64,000 bases of DNA. It comes from Gymnopus androsaceus JB14. Its lineage: Eukaryota; Basidiomycota; Agaricomycetes; Agaricales; Omphalotaceae. The translations under genes were made by a program, and so were the position numbers. Location: contig ML769451.1 in assembly GCA_009733575.1 (NCBI GenBank), positions 186,001 to 250,000 of the forward strand. Reading direction: 5' to 3'. Shown in pieces: positions 45,407 to 56,589 of this stretch (the first letter of the stretch is position 1; every line of letters starts with the position of its first letter). The notes under the pieces are model-generated. The model had not been told where the DNA came from and ran no database searches. It saw nothing but the letters and a program-made list of their open reading frames with translations.

Positions 45407-47493
45407 ATGCTCATCTATTCCCTTCCATTCCTTTTCTTGTTCAAATATCTATCCTCTGTAGAATGTGTTAGCGTCCATTTCCCAGAGGATCCTCCGCAAA
45501 ATGCTACGTTAAATATCGTAAAAGACAACTTTTTGGGAGTCTCCTACGAGTTATCTTCCTTCGATACCCTTTGTGCGTCTTCCTTTCCTAGTTGAACACT
45601 CTACACGACCTTACCTGCCTTTTTTCTAGGGGGAAAAACTACGGATGCCGTCCCCGGAGCAATACAGAACTACATGCGCAACCTGAACATGCGGACCACA
45701 AATCCACTGCGAATACGAGTTGGAGGAAATGCTATGGATGGGTCGACCTATGTTGCTAACATGACAGACCAAATGCTCAACCTCACAGACCCAGATGCAT
45801 ACTTCAATGATCAGCCTGCAGACTTTGGACCAGTCCTCTTCGACGTGATGAATACGATGGCGGAAAAGGCCGGGGAGATGCAGTTCATTATCGGTTTGAG
45901 CATGAGGGACCCTGCAGACGACTCCAACGTGGTAGAGCTTGCGCAGGCAGCTGAGAATAAACTTGGCGCTCGTTTGGACGCGATGCTACTTGGTAATGTA
46001 AATGCTTTATCTATTATTCCTCCTCCCCAAGTCTCATTTTTCTTCAGGAACCTGACCTATACGCTGGGCATGGCAATAGAGATGCGTACAACATTACAGC
46101 TTATGTTCGTTCATTCTTCTCCCCCATCGCGAAACCTACTGAGGCAGGATGCAGATACCCGAGGTCGCTAAAATCATGCAAGACCTGCGAAACCAAAACC
46201 TTCTTAATAATCCTATCCTCGGTGGTCCTACAGTCTGTTGTGATTGGTCAGGATTGCTTTTAATCGGCCTGCTACGTCGGCGTGTCTGATTTCAATATAA
46301 AAGGTCATTGGATGATGTTCTTACTGCTGGATTAAAGGACGACGGATACAAATATTATACGTGAGTTCTCACTCTGACCCACGACACTTACACCTTTCCT
46401 TGACCGACGATGGTCTTAGCCTTCAACATTACCCCTATAGTATCTGCTCTGGAGCTAACGCGCAGAACACAAATATTTCGTATTATTTGTCTCATACGAA
46501 TGGTAAGCGTTGTCTTTGAACCGAATATACGACTTTTTCACCTACCTCAGTCAATACTTTTGGAAGCTTCAATCAAGATGGCATCAGTCTCGCAAAATCC
46601 ATGGATGTACCGGTACTTTTAACAGAACTTAATTCCGTCAGCTGTGGTGGAAGTAACGTTTCAAACACAGTAAGCGTAACTTCCTTTCCCTGTAAATGCT
46701 TCATTTCTTATCTTATTCAAATTGGATCTAGTTCGCGGCCACTCTTTGGCTAATCGACGCCGGGCTGCAATCCGCTGCTCAAAACTTCACTGCGGTCTAC
46801 ATCCACACTCGGGGTGCGTACTGTTTTATCAGATTAATCAAGAGCTCCTACCGACTGATATGAGCAGAATATGGCGTAACATATAATCTTTTCGACCCAC
46901 CTTCCTCAAACGACTCTCTGGCACCAGATTGGAGAACTGGATCTACCTATTACGCCGCTCTGTTCCTATCAGAAGTCATATCATCGTTGGGAAACGTAGT
47001 CGCCGACCTTAACGTCAACAGCTCCATCAGCTCACCCGAAGCTACGGTTGCCGCGTATGGACTCTGGGCCAACACCTCCGGAAGCCCCCGCGACAGACTC
47101 GTCCTACTCAATTTTGGTACCAATACTACTGCTACTACGCAATCCTTCGACATCCCTGCTACATCGACACCGATACAATACCGCCTCCTTATTGCTCCGT
47201 CGGTATGGGAAACGAGTAATATCACCTGGGCTGGACAGACGATAACTCAAAATGGGACTTTGAACGGGACACAGGAGACGCTTACTTTGGAGTGTTCAGG
47301 TGGGTGTACGATTGAGGTTCCAGGACCGGGAGCTGCGTTGGTGTTGTTTGGGGATCAGAGCGCGCTTTATGAGGATCCAGAGACAGCGAGTGCAGAGTCG
47401 AAGCAGACGAGTTCCGGGTCGAGGGTGATAGCTGCCACTTTCGTAGTACCAGCGGTTATTGGTGCAGGAGCTATGTTAGGACTTCAGATCTAG
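45407..47493 (+). CDS. Glycoside hydrolase family 79-type secreted enzyme (beta-glucuronidase-like)
   Basis: The start at 45407 gives a signal peptide (MLIYSLPFLFLFKYLSSVEC). The catalytic barrel shows NFLGVSYELSSFDTL, PLRIRVGGNAMDGSTYV and LLGNEPDLYAGHGNRDAYN, where the NEP glutamate is the expected acid/base. PILGGPTVCCDW, LQHYPYSICSG and VPVLLTELNSVSCGG follow; the TELNS glutamate is the expected nucleophile. A beta-sandwich C-terminus ends with ALVLFGDQSALYEDP, a Ser-rich stretch and a hydrophobic tail (IAATFVVPAVIGAGAMLG), suggesting a GPI anchor or membrane tail. About nine short introns are present, including 46105-46154 joining NITAY to IPEVAKIM. Many N-glycosylation sequons (NAT, NMT, NLT, NTS). 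Likely acts on glucuronic-acid side chains of arabinogalactans or similar; substrate inferred. Confidence 0.85.
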
Positions 47494-47553
47494 ACAACCT
47501 TTCGTTTGCCAATGACGTGCGCGAGAAATATATGATCTTTGCATAAGAAACTT

Positions 47554-48163
47554 TTACGACACTACACCGTTGGATACTGACACAATCGACGCCCCACTGG
47601 CAAAGTTTATGTTTCCCTCAATGGGCGCATTCTTTTCCAGCTTCCCCTTCACACTATCCATGTGTATCTTAACGAGTCCAGGGCATTCTGATTGTGCGCT
47701 GGTACATCCATGCAATCCCCTGCTTTGTGTCACGATAATATCGAAATGAACATAGATTGCGGTGCTAACAGTACTCCAGTAGCAGTTTTCCTTAGCGAAG
47801 GTGTATGTGGGCTTGTGTAGCTCGAGCTTCTGTATGACGCCAGGCATTTTCATCAATTTTTGGACTGATTTCACTGCCATGGCTCGCTGGGCTTTAGTGC
47901 ATGCTGGCACATCCGCTGCAAGTTGCAGGCCCGTCCTTTCAATTTCGCTAGGGTTTAAGAAGGTGATTGTGACCTGCGAGGGCTTTATGAGCTTATTAGC
48001 TCTCGTCTCTAGCACGGCGGGCTGGTCAATGTCTGTCTGTGGAAATGTTAGTGAGGGTAAGTCATCTGAGCATGCCACTCACTTCGAGGGGTACCGCACA
48101 CACGATACGTATAACGGAGGCTAGAGAGAGGAGCATAGTGGCAGAAAGGTGGTTGAAATGCAT
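47554..48163 (-). CDS. Small secreted protein
   Basis: Exon 1 from 48163 encodes a signal peptide (MHFNHLSATMLLSLASVIRI, then VCAVPLE). A 46-nt intron (48037-48082, with CACTAAC branch) joins it in frame to TDIDQPAVLETRANKLIKPS. The mature part is about 170 residues with six Cys (PACTKAQ, ENCYWS, GLHGCTSAQSECPG among them) and a Gly/Ser-rich end (INFASGASIVSVSNGVVS), stop at 47554. Its 3' end converges with GH79, about 60 bp apart. No family is recognised. Small, Cys-containing and secreted fits a basidiomycete effector-like or cell-surface protein, but no function is shown. Confidence 0.65.
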
Positions 48164-49663
48164 GTTGAGCTGGCCGATATATCACTGGCACTTGGTTTAG
48201 ATCGGAGCAAGATCATCAGCTACGTGAAGTCGATTGAAGAATGAAAGTGTAAATTTACCTTAAAATAACGCGCTCTTGAACCAGCAAGGCGACGACAACT
48301 CGATCAACAGGTTAAAGGGACATTCTCGCAGTACTTGTATTTATGCTTGCCTCCTTTTTTCTATATATTCTGCCTATCTAGTATCTCGGCAGGATGTTTT
48401 TATATTTTTCCAAAACATAAAATCAGCGGAAGCATTCTTGCACATTTCTTCTCATAGTGATGAGGTTGTAGGTTGTTTCTCGTTTACGGCTCTGCTCTGT
48501 AGTATGTACTTACGGGCTCAGAAAAAAAACCATAGTCTCGAGGATTAAGACTATCAGACTATCGATACATGTTCTAGGTATGGTGAGATCTATGAATTCA
48601 ATGAAGTTTACCTCCGTCGTACCTAATTCAATCTTCCTGCCGAGGCTAAGCACTCAAAGTAGAGCTACAATAGGTCAATGCAAGTCAATGCGTCCCAGGG
48701 AAAACGCTCAAATTGCGTATAACAGAATGATCTATGTTCACTAATTTTTATGATCCAGTAGATATTACACTGAGAAATAAATACTTTCCTCCGCCAAATT
48801 ATGATGTAATTGTAAAAATGCTTGGTTCGGGTACTATTCTAGTCCTAGAAGTGCAATCGCAAATGTCCGTATCATAAAAGTTCTGCAAATATCAACCAAT
48901 GGGCTTCGTTTTTTGAACTTAAGCTGTACATTCCCTAAAGTATGTAATTCCCGAGTTTGACGATTTTAGGTGAACGTTGAGTCCAGCCAGCACTGAGCCG
49001 AGAAGAGGTCAAAATTTGGCGGGCAATGCAATCGCGTTTTGGCAGGCGTCGGCAATCCCCGAAGCTGCACTTTCACCTCTCTTTCCTTGCTTGAGAACGT
49101 TCAACTTCAATTAAAACTGCCGGATAATCTTCGAACACCCTAATTAGTCTATATAAATGTCCTGTCCAAGCCTCAAAAGTACAAAAAAATTGTTCACCTC
49201 TACCGGGCATAAAAAGCCCAAAACAGTGAGATTTTCAAACTTCGCAAAAATGCTGAATATTTTCTTGCTCTCATCTCGCCCATATAAATAGACTGACCTT
49301 TAGAGTACATTTATAAGAGCTTATATTAAAAGTCTGAAAGGGAGCGGACTCGAAATGCATTCAGACGAAAGAGATTTATTGTCGGATTGCACTTCTAGTA
49401 CCGATTGCATTACTAGTGCATCAATAGTAGGACAAGCCGGAACAAAAGATGGGATTGAAGAATAGGCGCCCGTCATTTCCGTAACTTACTCCCGACTTTC
49501 ATCGACGCGATTCCACATCGCATAATGATATAGCTTTTATTTCTTAGGCGACCTCGACTCAATCGGACATTCCGGATTGGATATTCACGTATATAATACC
49601 TCGCCACTCGAAAGAGATTTGCGTCTCTCGGCTTCGTCTCATCTTAAATCACTACCGAGATCC
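48164..49663. other. Intergenic, AT-rich, 1.5 kb
   Basis: Holds the upstream regions of the small secreted protein gene (minus) and the HNH-like gene (plus). No coding-like frame of note, no clear TATA box near either start, and no repeat recognised. Confidence 0.4.
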
Positions 49664-50912
49664 ATGGCTAACACTAGATCGCAGCGAGAAGCAGGGGCAT
49701 CTGGGAGCTCTGGAGGAAGGAAGAAAGGTGGAAAAAGGATGGGCGGAAGGGGGAAAGGCGGAGCACCGCCTCTGAAGTCGAAGAAGCAGGTACCACGACC
49801 GAAAAATCTTCTCCTTTTGAACCTGTGCATCCGACAAAACAGCGTCCAACAATACCTCCGCTCCGTGCCGTCCATTCACACCCGCCAAGACGTTCTCAAT
49901 GCTTATGCCACCTCTTCCCGTCCTGATAACACACCGGGATTCCTTTACCTGCTCAAAGGCGACCTTGCTGACTTGGAACATTTTGCGCGCGACGAGCATT
50001 CTCAGTGGCTTATCGACGTCGTCCACGGCTTGTGCGACCCTCGTCAAAAAAGTGGACAACTCTGGGTTTGGGATTCCGATGGCCAGGACAGTCTCGTCAA
50101 TCCGGGCGATCCTCTTAGAGCCTTGGTGTACGAATACCGTGTTCCCGTTCCCATTCGGCTTACAAAAATTAGCCATCGCATCAAAAAATCAGCGACGGAT
50201 GCTTTGGGCTCTGGCGGGACAATGAGAATTCGGGTGGTGACGCGAGATGGTGGTCGTTGTTGGATCACTGGGCTGGTAGCATGGGATGAAGTAATAAATA
50301 CCCGTGCGTGTCCCAAGCGGATGGGTGATGAACAGTCTTCCTTCATCTATGAGGAATTTACGGGCACCGCTCCTCCACTTGGTCTCACCATATATAATGA
50401 ACGGTTTGGGATATCGCTAACCTCAAACTTAGATCGTCACTTTGACTTGTACAGGATCGGCCTCAAACCAACCAATGAGGTGCGTCAAGTTTTCCTTTCG
50501 ACTCTCTGCCTTTGTTCTTACTTCAGCTGGACAGAACTATGTGGTTCATGACTTCACTGGCAATAACTTGAGCGTCATGGGTCTTCCGTCAGCTCCCCAA
50601 TTTTCGATTCCTATCTTGCATGGCTACCCAGTTTCACCTCCCAATCCTTCATCTCCAATCAACCCTCCTGCAGGTATTCTGTGGTGGCATTACATCCAGT
50701 GTGTCATCTCGAAGTTTGATTGCTACAAAGGACAACGCAACATCACTCATTATGAAGAGCCTATTCCAATGGAGGATGATTCGGATCTGGATTGTGATGA
50801 TGATGACTTTTCCTGGCCGACTGCACAATTTGATCGTGGACGGATGATGACAAAACGCATAGAGCAAGGGACAGAGAGAATGTCCGAGATAGCTAGTTGG
50901 GTCAATGCATAG
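49664..50912 (+). CDS. Basidiomycete HNH-nuclease-like protein, active site altered
   Basis: The start at 49664 (MANTRSQREAGASG) gives a basic Gly/Lys-rich tail (GGRKKGGKRMGGRGKGG). An N-terminal domain follows (NLLLLNLCIRQNSVQQYL, FLYLLKGDLADLEHF), then the HNH-type core: VVTRDGGRCWITGLVAWDEV, IYNERFGISLTSNLDRHFDLY. Removing an intron at 50484-50526 (donor GTCAAG) continues QNYVVHDFTGNNLSVMG and a Pro-rich stretch. It ends in an acidic tail (EDDSDLDCDDDDFSW) at 50912. The usual first histidine of the HNH core (expected around INTRACPKR) is absent, while the later Asn and His are kept, so nuclease activity is doubtful. Large families of such proteins of unknown role occur in mushrooms. Confidence 0.65.
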
Positions 50913-52588
50913 TGATTTGAGCCTCGCCCAGAGATTACCATATCATTCTATTTACTATTCTCGCTTATAATTTATAGTTATTCACCTTCATATTTGGGCT
51001 TTTCCCATTTCGAGACCCTCGTTCTTTTAGTGTAGGGTAAGCTATATCTTGTCAATTCAAACAGTACTTTATCTGACTTAACTACTTCTGCTCCTGCTCC
51101 TATAGCGCGCACGACTTCTCTTCCGGCGACGCCGGTCAAGAATCTCTTGAGCAACTCGAATGGGTCTTTTTTATCCCGCGGGTTCCTCTAAGCGTCGAGT
51201 TCCTCTGAGCTATGCAGATGTGCTGGAGTGATATGTCTCCAGCCATCTCGGATGGTTACTACCATATACTGTAAGTGCCCAACGGTTTAACACCGCACCA
51301 AACGCTACTGTTGCCGACTCGATTCCGAGCGGGCGATGGTGGAAGTAGGTGATTCGGAGTTAGGATTGGATAGGGTAGAGGAGATCGATTTGCATTGGGG
51401 GATGAGAGGACGTGATTCGGTACAGGAAAGAGTGAGGGTTAAGTCTCACTGGGTCAGTTGTTTCTAGAGGAAAAGGACATTAGATGATAGAATAATAGTA
51501 GGGAAATAACATATAGCATCTGACCAAGTTTCTTGACATTGATAACTCCTGAAGAACGCTTAGAGCTACAAGAACAACGTGATTTTTTTGAGCTTTCTCC
51601 TGAAAATTTTACGCTTATCCTCAGAGCGCCGTACAAGTAACGAAATTTGAGACCAAACATACTCCAGTCTGCCGTGTGCTATTCTAACTCCGAGTCAAGC
51701 AGCTCGCTTAATCTCGATGATCCAGACTGGCCACGCGTTTACGCTATATGTATATGCTGTTGAATTTAGAAGTGAAACTAAAAGACGCGCCGACGACTCC
51801 AAGCGACTCTCAGGTAATATGAGCATTGAGGATTGTATGAGGAACGTGAACAACCAAATAAACGCCACTGGCGTCTTGGCAGAACTGTCGTGACGCCCAC
51901 AAGTACCGAGCATTCATGATTCTGGTTTGGAGTCGTACTAAAGGCTAGTTCACTTTTTTTTATGACCATGAAAGGCCAAGAGATTAACGACCCTATGTGA
52001 TAGCAGAAGAAGAGCGTGCGATTCCTCTACTAATTATCAACTTGCAATTGGCTTGAACGATGAACATTCATGATTCTAATACGTCCGGGTATCATAGAAT
52101 ATCACCCCCAAGTTTGTGGTACTCGAACCTTTGGAACGAGACAAGGTAAATACTGGACTCGAAAGGAATTAAGAAACCTTACTCGGCTATAACGATCTCC
52201 CTGAAATCGAAACTTTCGGAAAAACCACTATCATGTTCACCATACCACTGCAGCAACAAGTCATTTGTCCTACGAAAGCGGTTTTCTCAAGGCTCGTGCT
52301 GGCAAGGCACCTCGTATGCTTGGTAAACCGTTCCTGTTCAATGTTAATGTCCTAAGACCGCTCGGAATAAGTCCTGGAACCTCCGGTGTTGAGATCTTGG
52401 ACCTTGCCGTATCTCTCCGTCTCGGTTCCAGAGCACGTTTGGACTATTGCAAACGGTCACATTGGCTGCCAAGATTATTTACAATTTCTCTTACTCGGTC
52501 CTTACCCTACGTCCAAAGCATAGAGGATGGGTTCTTCTCCATTCATCGGTTTATAATCGGCCTCGATTTGGTGATATAAGACAAGCTA
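50913..52588. other. Intergenic stretch, 1.7 kb, nothing recognised
   Basis: No protein-like frame. A short GC-rich hairpin TCCGGCGACGCCGGT lies near 51,121. The region just upstream of GH92 (52,265-52,579) is open in one frame but not protein-like. Confidence 0.4.
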
Positions 52589-55500
52589 ATGCCCCTCTCC
52601 AAGCTTAGTACTAGCAAAATGCAAGGTCCCATCGTTTTCGAGACGAGGCGGCTCCCTTTCGCTTTCCTTGCCCTACTGGAGTTGCTCTTGCTTGTTTCCT
52701 TATGCACCGCAGACCGTTTTATTCCTAATCCTGCCGATTACGTTCTACCTTTGATCGGTACAACGAATGGAGGTGCTTTTCTTCTTCGGTTTGTTGCATC
52801 TTCATTGAAGCTGACATTGCACTTGAAGGACATGTATTTCCTGGTGAGTTACGATGTAGCTCGAGAATCGATTGGACAATATTCTGAGGTGCTCATAGGT
52901 GCTACACTTCCTCACGGAATGGTAAAGGTGAGTGTAGCTCGAGGACCTCCTAACAGCATTCTCATGTTACGGAATGGTGAAGGTCGGAATGGACACAAAC
53001 TCCCCAGGGAATGTAAGCATTTATGCAATTTTCAACCGAAATCAGCAAGCTCATTTAAAGCCATAGCAAGCGGGATATGACGCGGATCCACAATACGATG
53101 CGATTGGCTTTTCCCAACTTCACGATAGCGGAACTGGAGGAGTGCGTAATTCTACCTGCTGTCTCGGAATACAGGCTGATGCTTAGCTGAACAGTCTGCA
53201 TCGTTGTCGAATTTCAAGATCTGGCCTTTTTCCAGCTGCTCATCCTTTAGCGAATGTCCCACTTCTCCCGCTAGCCGCGCAGTTCCGAGAAATCTTTTGC
53301 CAGACGGTACGCAGGTCTCCTGGACTTCGCTACTGCTTTTATTGATATTTTGATAGGTTCACCCGACGACGCTGCCTCCCCTGGATACTTTGCATCGAAC
53401 CTTAGTAGCAATGTTCGTGTGGAGCTCACAGCTACTCGCCGCACGGCTCTGCATCGCTACACCTTCCCGTCCAACTCTACAGAGCCGCGCTTGCTCGTTG
53501 ACCTTACGGATGATGGTCAACAAAGTGGTATCGAACCGACTATGCTGATTGACCCTACTACTGGCCGAGTAACAGGAGACGCGTGGTTTCTTGCCTCTTT
53601 CGGGCCTGGAGAGTACCATCTTTTCACTTGTGTTGATTTTCACGGGGAAGGTTACAGCTTGGGTAGTCCGACTGAATACGGGTCGTGGTTTTTCGACACA
53701 GTGACTCAGAACGCAACAAATACGAATGCATTCGATGGTTCTGCTGGGGCCCTGCTGACCTTCCAGCCTTCAACCAATGGAACGACATCAATTTTGGTTC
53801 GGGTTGGTGTATCCTTCATATCGAGTTCTCAGGCTTGCGCAAACGCCCAGGAAGAAATACCGGACTGGGATTTTGAACGTGTCCACTCGGATGCATTGGC
53901 GCAGTGGAATGAGCTGCTCGGAAGGGTCCAGATTGATCCCACTGGTGTCGACGAAGAAACTATACAGCTATTTTACTCTTCCGTAAGTGGAAGCTAGTTC
54001 CATTTGGATTGTTTTTGTGTTGATACGGAACGCGTTGGCAGTTGTACAGGACACATATTGTGCCAGCGGATTGTGCGGATGATGCTCCCCTCCTTCATTA
54101 GTTCTCTGCTAACTAGTTGTTGTAGACTCTGGGGAGAATCCGAACTGGCAGTCCACAGAGCCTTGTTAGTTTTTTTTTCTGTTCTTGGCCTCATAATCTA
54201 TCTCACTCTTCCATTCACAGATTATGTTTGTTTTTTTTCTTTCACTCTCCGCCTCATGATCTATCTCACTCTTCTAAAAAAGGACTCCTACTATTGCAAC
54301 TGGCAAGTCTTATTACTACAATCGGTTGGGCTTTATTCATTTATTACTACAATAGGGATACTTTCCGCACACTGTACCCGTTGTTTTCCCTCCACGATCC
54401 AGAAAGGTTCGCTCTCATTACTCGAGCTATGATCGATATATGGAGGTTTGAGGGTGAGTACAATATCTCGAGGTTACATATCAACCCCTCAAAGCTCACA
54501 TGTTTAGGCTGGCTTCCGGAGTGTCGCGGTGCAACCCTTCAACAGTGGGTACAAGGGGGAAGCAGTAGGTCAACTGGTCTGTCTAAGAGTCAATCTCAAC
54601 TGAGCTATTGTCTATTATAGACGGGGATCCGATCTTGGGGGAATTCTTCGTCAAGTCCGTGGCACACACCTCACTATCTTGTGTCTAGTGAGCTTTTCTG
54701 ACGCTTCCCAGGTACCACGAGCAAGCCACTGCACTTAATGTTTCCGTGTCCGATCTGTACAATGCTCTTGTCACTGATTCCCAAGATGAGCCAGGCGATT
54801 GGGATTTACAAGGACGTCAGGCAAATGATTGGGTTAGACTTGGTGAGTGAGCTCGATTTCTTGGATTAACTTTGTTGGATCGCGATTGACTTGGAGCCGC
54901 GCGCAGGTTATATTCCGGACGAGTTGAATTCAGATTTCTCCGGTACAAACACTCGCCAGGTTTCAAGGACGTTGGAGGTAAATGCCGTTCCAAGATACGG
55001 TGTTTACTTCACTCTCATTTTTTTTCCCCTTTCTTTTAGTATGCCTTTGGAGATTTTGCTATATCACAAGTGGCGAAGCTTATTGGGAACACAGCAGACG
55101 CAGCCAAGGTCTACCCTTCTTTCAATACTCTATATTTCGACCTGACCTCCTATTCTAGTTTCAACAAAGAGCAAACGGCTCGTTCGAAATGTGGAATCCA
55201 AATATCACTCTTCCGGGTTTCCCTAGCGTTATCGGTATGATGCAGGTTAGTAAATTTTGGGATCTTCGAAAGATGGGAGGTTTAATGTGATTATCCACAG
55301 CTAAAATCCAGTACTGGAGCTTTCGACATGTTCACCGACCCACGACATTGTAGTGTGAACGATCCTACACATTCTACCTGCTTTTTAGATTCGAATAACC
55401 ACGACGGTTTCTACGAATCTTCTCCGATGGTGGTGAGTTTGGCGTCGTTGGTTCGCTGAAGTAAACTGACTATCTATCCTCCACAGTATTCACAAGTTTG

Positions 55501-56275
55501 GATCCTTTACTTTGCCTTTTTTGCCTACGCTCATTCGTCTTCTCCAATAGTATGCCCTCATGACACCGCTCAACTGATAACCTTACAAGGAGGTGTCGCC
55601 AGCTTTATCGACAGGCTGAACATTATCTTTAACCAAAGCTACTTTGATGTGACCGACGAACCATCTCAGCAAATTCCCTTCATGTATCATTACGCTAATC
55701 GTCCTGGATTAAGCACCAAACAATCTCGACAAGTGATATCCGAGTCGTATAATACGAGTGTTAGCGGGCTTCCAGGTAATGATGACTCTGGTATGTTCTT
55801 CAAATGTTATCCGTTGAGTCTTCCATGCTGAAATTCTTTGCTAGGTGCAATGGGAAGTTACGCAGTGTTCCTTCTCGCAGGATTGTATCCTGTCCCAGCA
55901 ACGAACCAATATCTCCTTTCCTCTCCTTTCTTTCCGTCCATATCGTTCTCGAACCCTCTTTTCAATACTACTACAACTATAAAGGCTACGAATTGGGCTG
56001 GAAATCCCGCGGATAGTGTCGGGACGGTCTATGTTTCGGTGAGTGCAACCGTTCGTACCTTGTGCCAAAGGCCGTCACTAAAAAATCAAAAATCTCCCGG
56101 TTGTTAGAATGTTACAGTTAACGGAGTGCAGTATAAATCCAACTGTTATCTCGAGTGGGACGTGTTCCAGACAAGCAGCGTGGTGGAGCTGACGTTGTCG
56201 GATGATGTTACTCTTGGATGTGGGAGCGGCGCGAATGCTTTGCCTCCGTCGCTGTCTAGCGGTGGTTTCGATTGA
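52589..56275 (+). CDS. Glycoside hydrolase family 92-type secreted alpha-mannosidase
   Basis: Start at 52589; a second Met at 52619 directly precedes the signal peptide (LPFAFLALLELLLLVSLCTA). Joined exons read YVLPLIGTTNGG-HVFP-GATLPHGMVK-VGMDTNSPGN-QAGYDADPQYDAIGFSQLHDSGTGG, the exact GH92 N-terminal pattern. Later come LYRTHIVPADYSGENPNW, EPYYDSYYCNWDTFRTLYPL, RFALITRAMIDIWRFEG, GYIPDELNSDFSGTNTRQVS and LEYAFGDFAISQVAKLIG. The C-terminal part has NDDSGAMGSYAVFLLAGLYP, a typical end-domain motif. About 20 introns, among them a GC-AG intron and 5-, 15- and 20-nt exons. No frameshift is needed once these are accepted. GH92 enzymes are calcium-dependent exo-alpha-mannosidases acting on fungal or plant mannans and N-glycans; the linkage is unknown. 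Stop at 56273-56275. Confidence 0.9.
52829..52843 (+). other. 15-nt microexon in GH92 (encodes HVFP with split codons)
   Basis: GACATGTATTTCCTG between introns 52773-52828 and 52844-52898. It supplies the residues between TTNGG and GATLPHG expected in GH92 proteins. All splice sites are GT..AG and phases match. Confidence 0.8.
52928..52982 (+). other. GH92 intron bounded by 16-bp direct repeats
   Basis: The 55-nt intron is flanked by ACGGAATGGTAAAGGT (52914-52929, across the donor) and ACGGAATGGTGAAGGT (52969-52984, across the acceptor), 15 of 16 identical, spaced exactly one intron length. Removing it joins PHGMVK to VGMDTNSPGN. Confidence 0.8.
54165..54282 (+). other. Duplicated introns flanking a 5-nt microexon in GH92
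   Basis: Intron a is 54165-54220, the microexon ATTAT is 54221-54225, and intron b is 54226-54282. The two introns share TTTTTTTTCT, then CCTCATAATCTATCTCACTC versus CCTCATGATCTATCTCACTC, and a common TTC before diverging. Splicing both gives EPYYDSYYCNW in frame; skipping the microexon breaks the frame. Confidence 0.75.
54303..54355 (+). other. GC-AG intron in GH92
   Basis: The donor GCAAGT at 54303 and acceptor AATAG ending at 54355 join CNW to DTFRTLYPL with a split Trp codon. No GT donor nearby restores this conserved junction. The upstream exon is only 20 nt (54283-54302). Confidence 0.8.
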
Positions 56276-56589
56276 TTGAGTCAAGTAGTCTGCTGTTCCC
56301 CGTCGTTTCAAGTAAATCCAAATTATGTGGTACCCTGTCCTCGCAAGCTTTAGTGAGATAGACCCTGATAGACCTGAACAGCCTTTTTTTTTTTTGAGTT
56401 TCCAAGCTCATCGAATACCTTGAACGACGTATAATGATCTTTTCGGTCCAAGATGTTCTGCAGTTTGGTACATAAAAGATATCTACCTTAAGGTACTTAG
56501 TCCGGTCTGGATAACTCAGTTTGGCATCATTTTCCCAGAGGTACCATTCTGCCGCCGGTTACAATGCGGGCGCCAAAACCATCTTGAAC

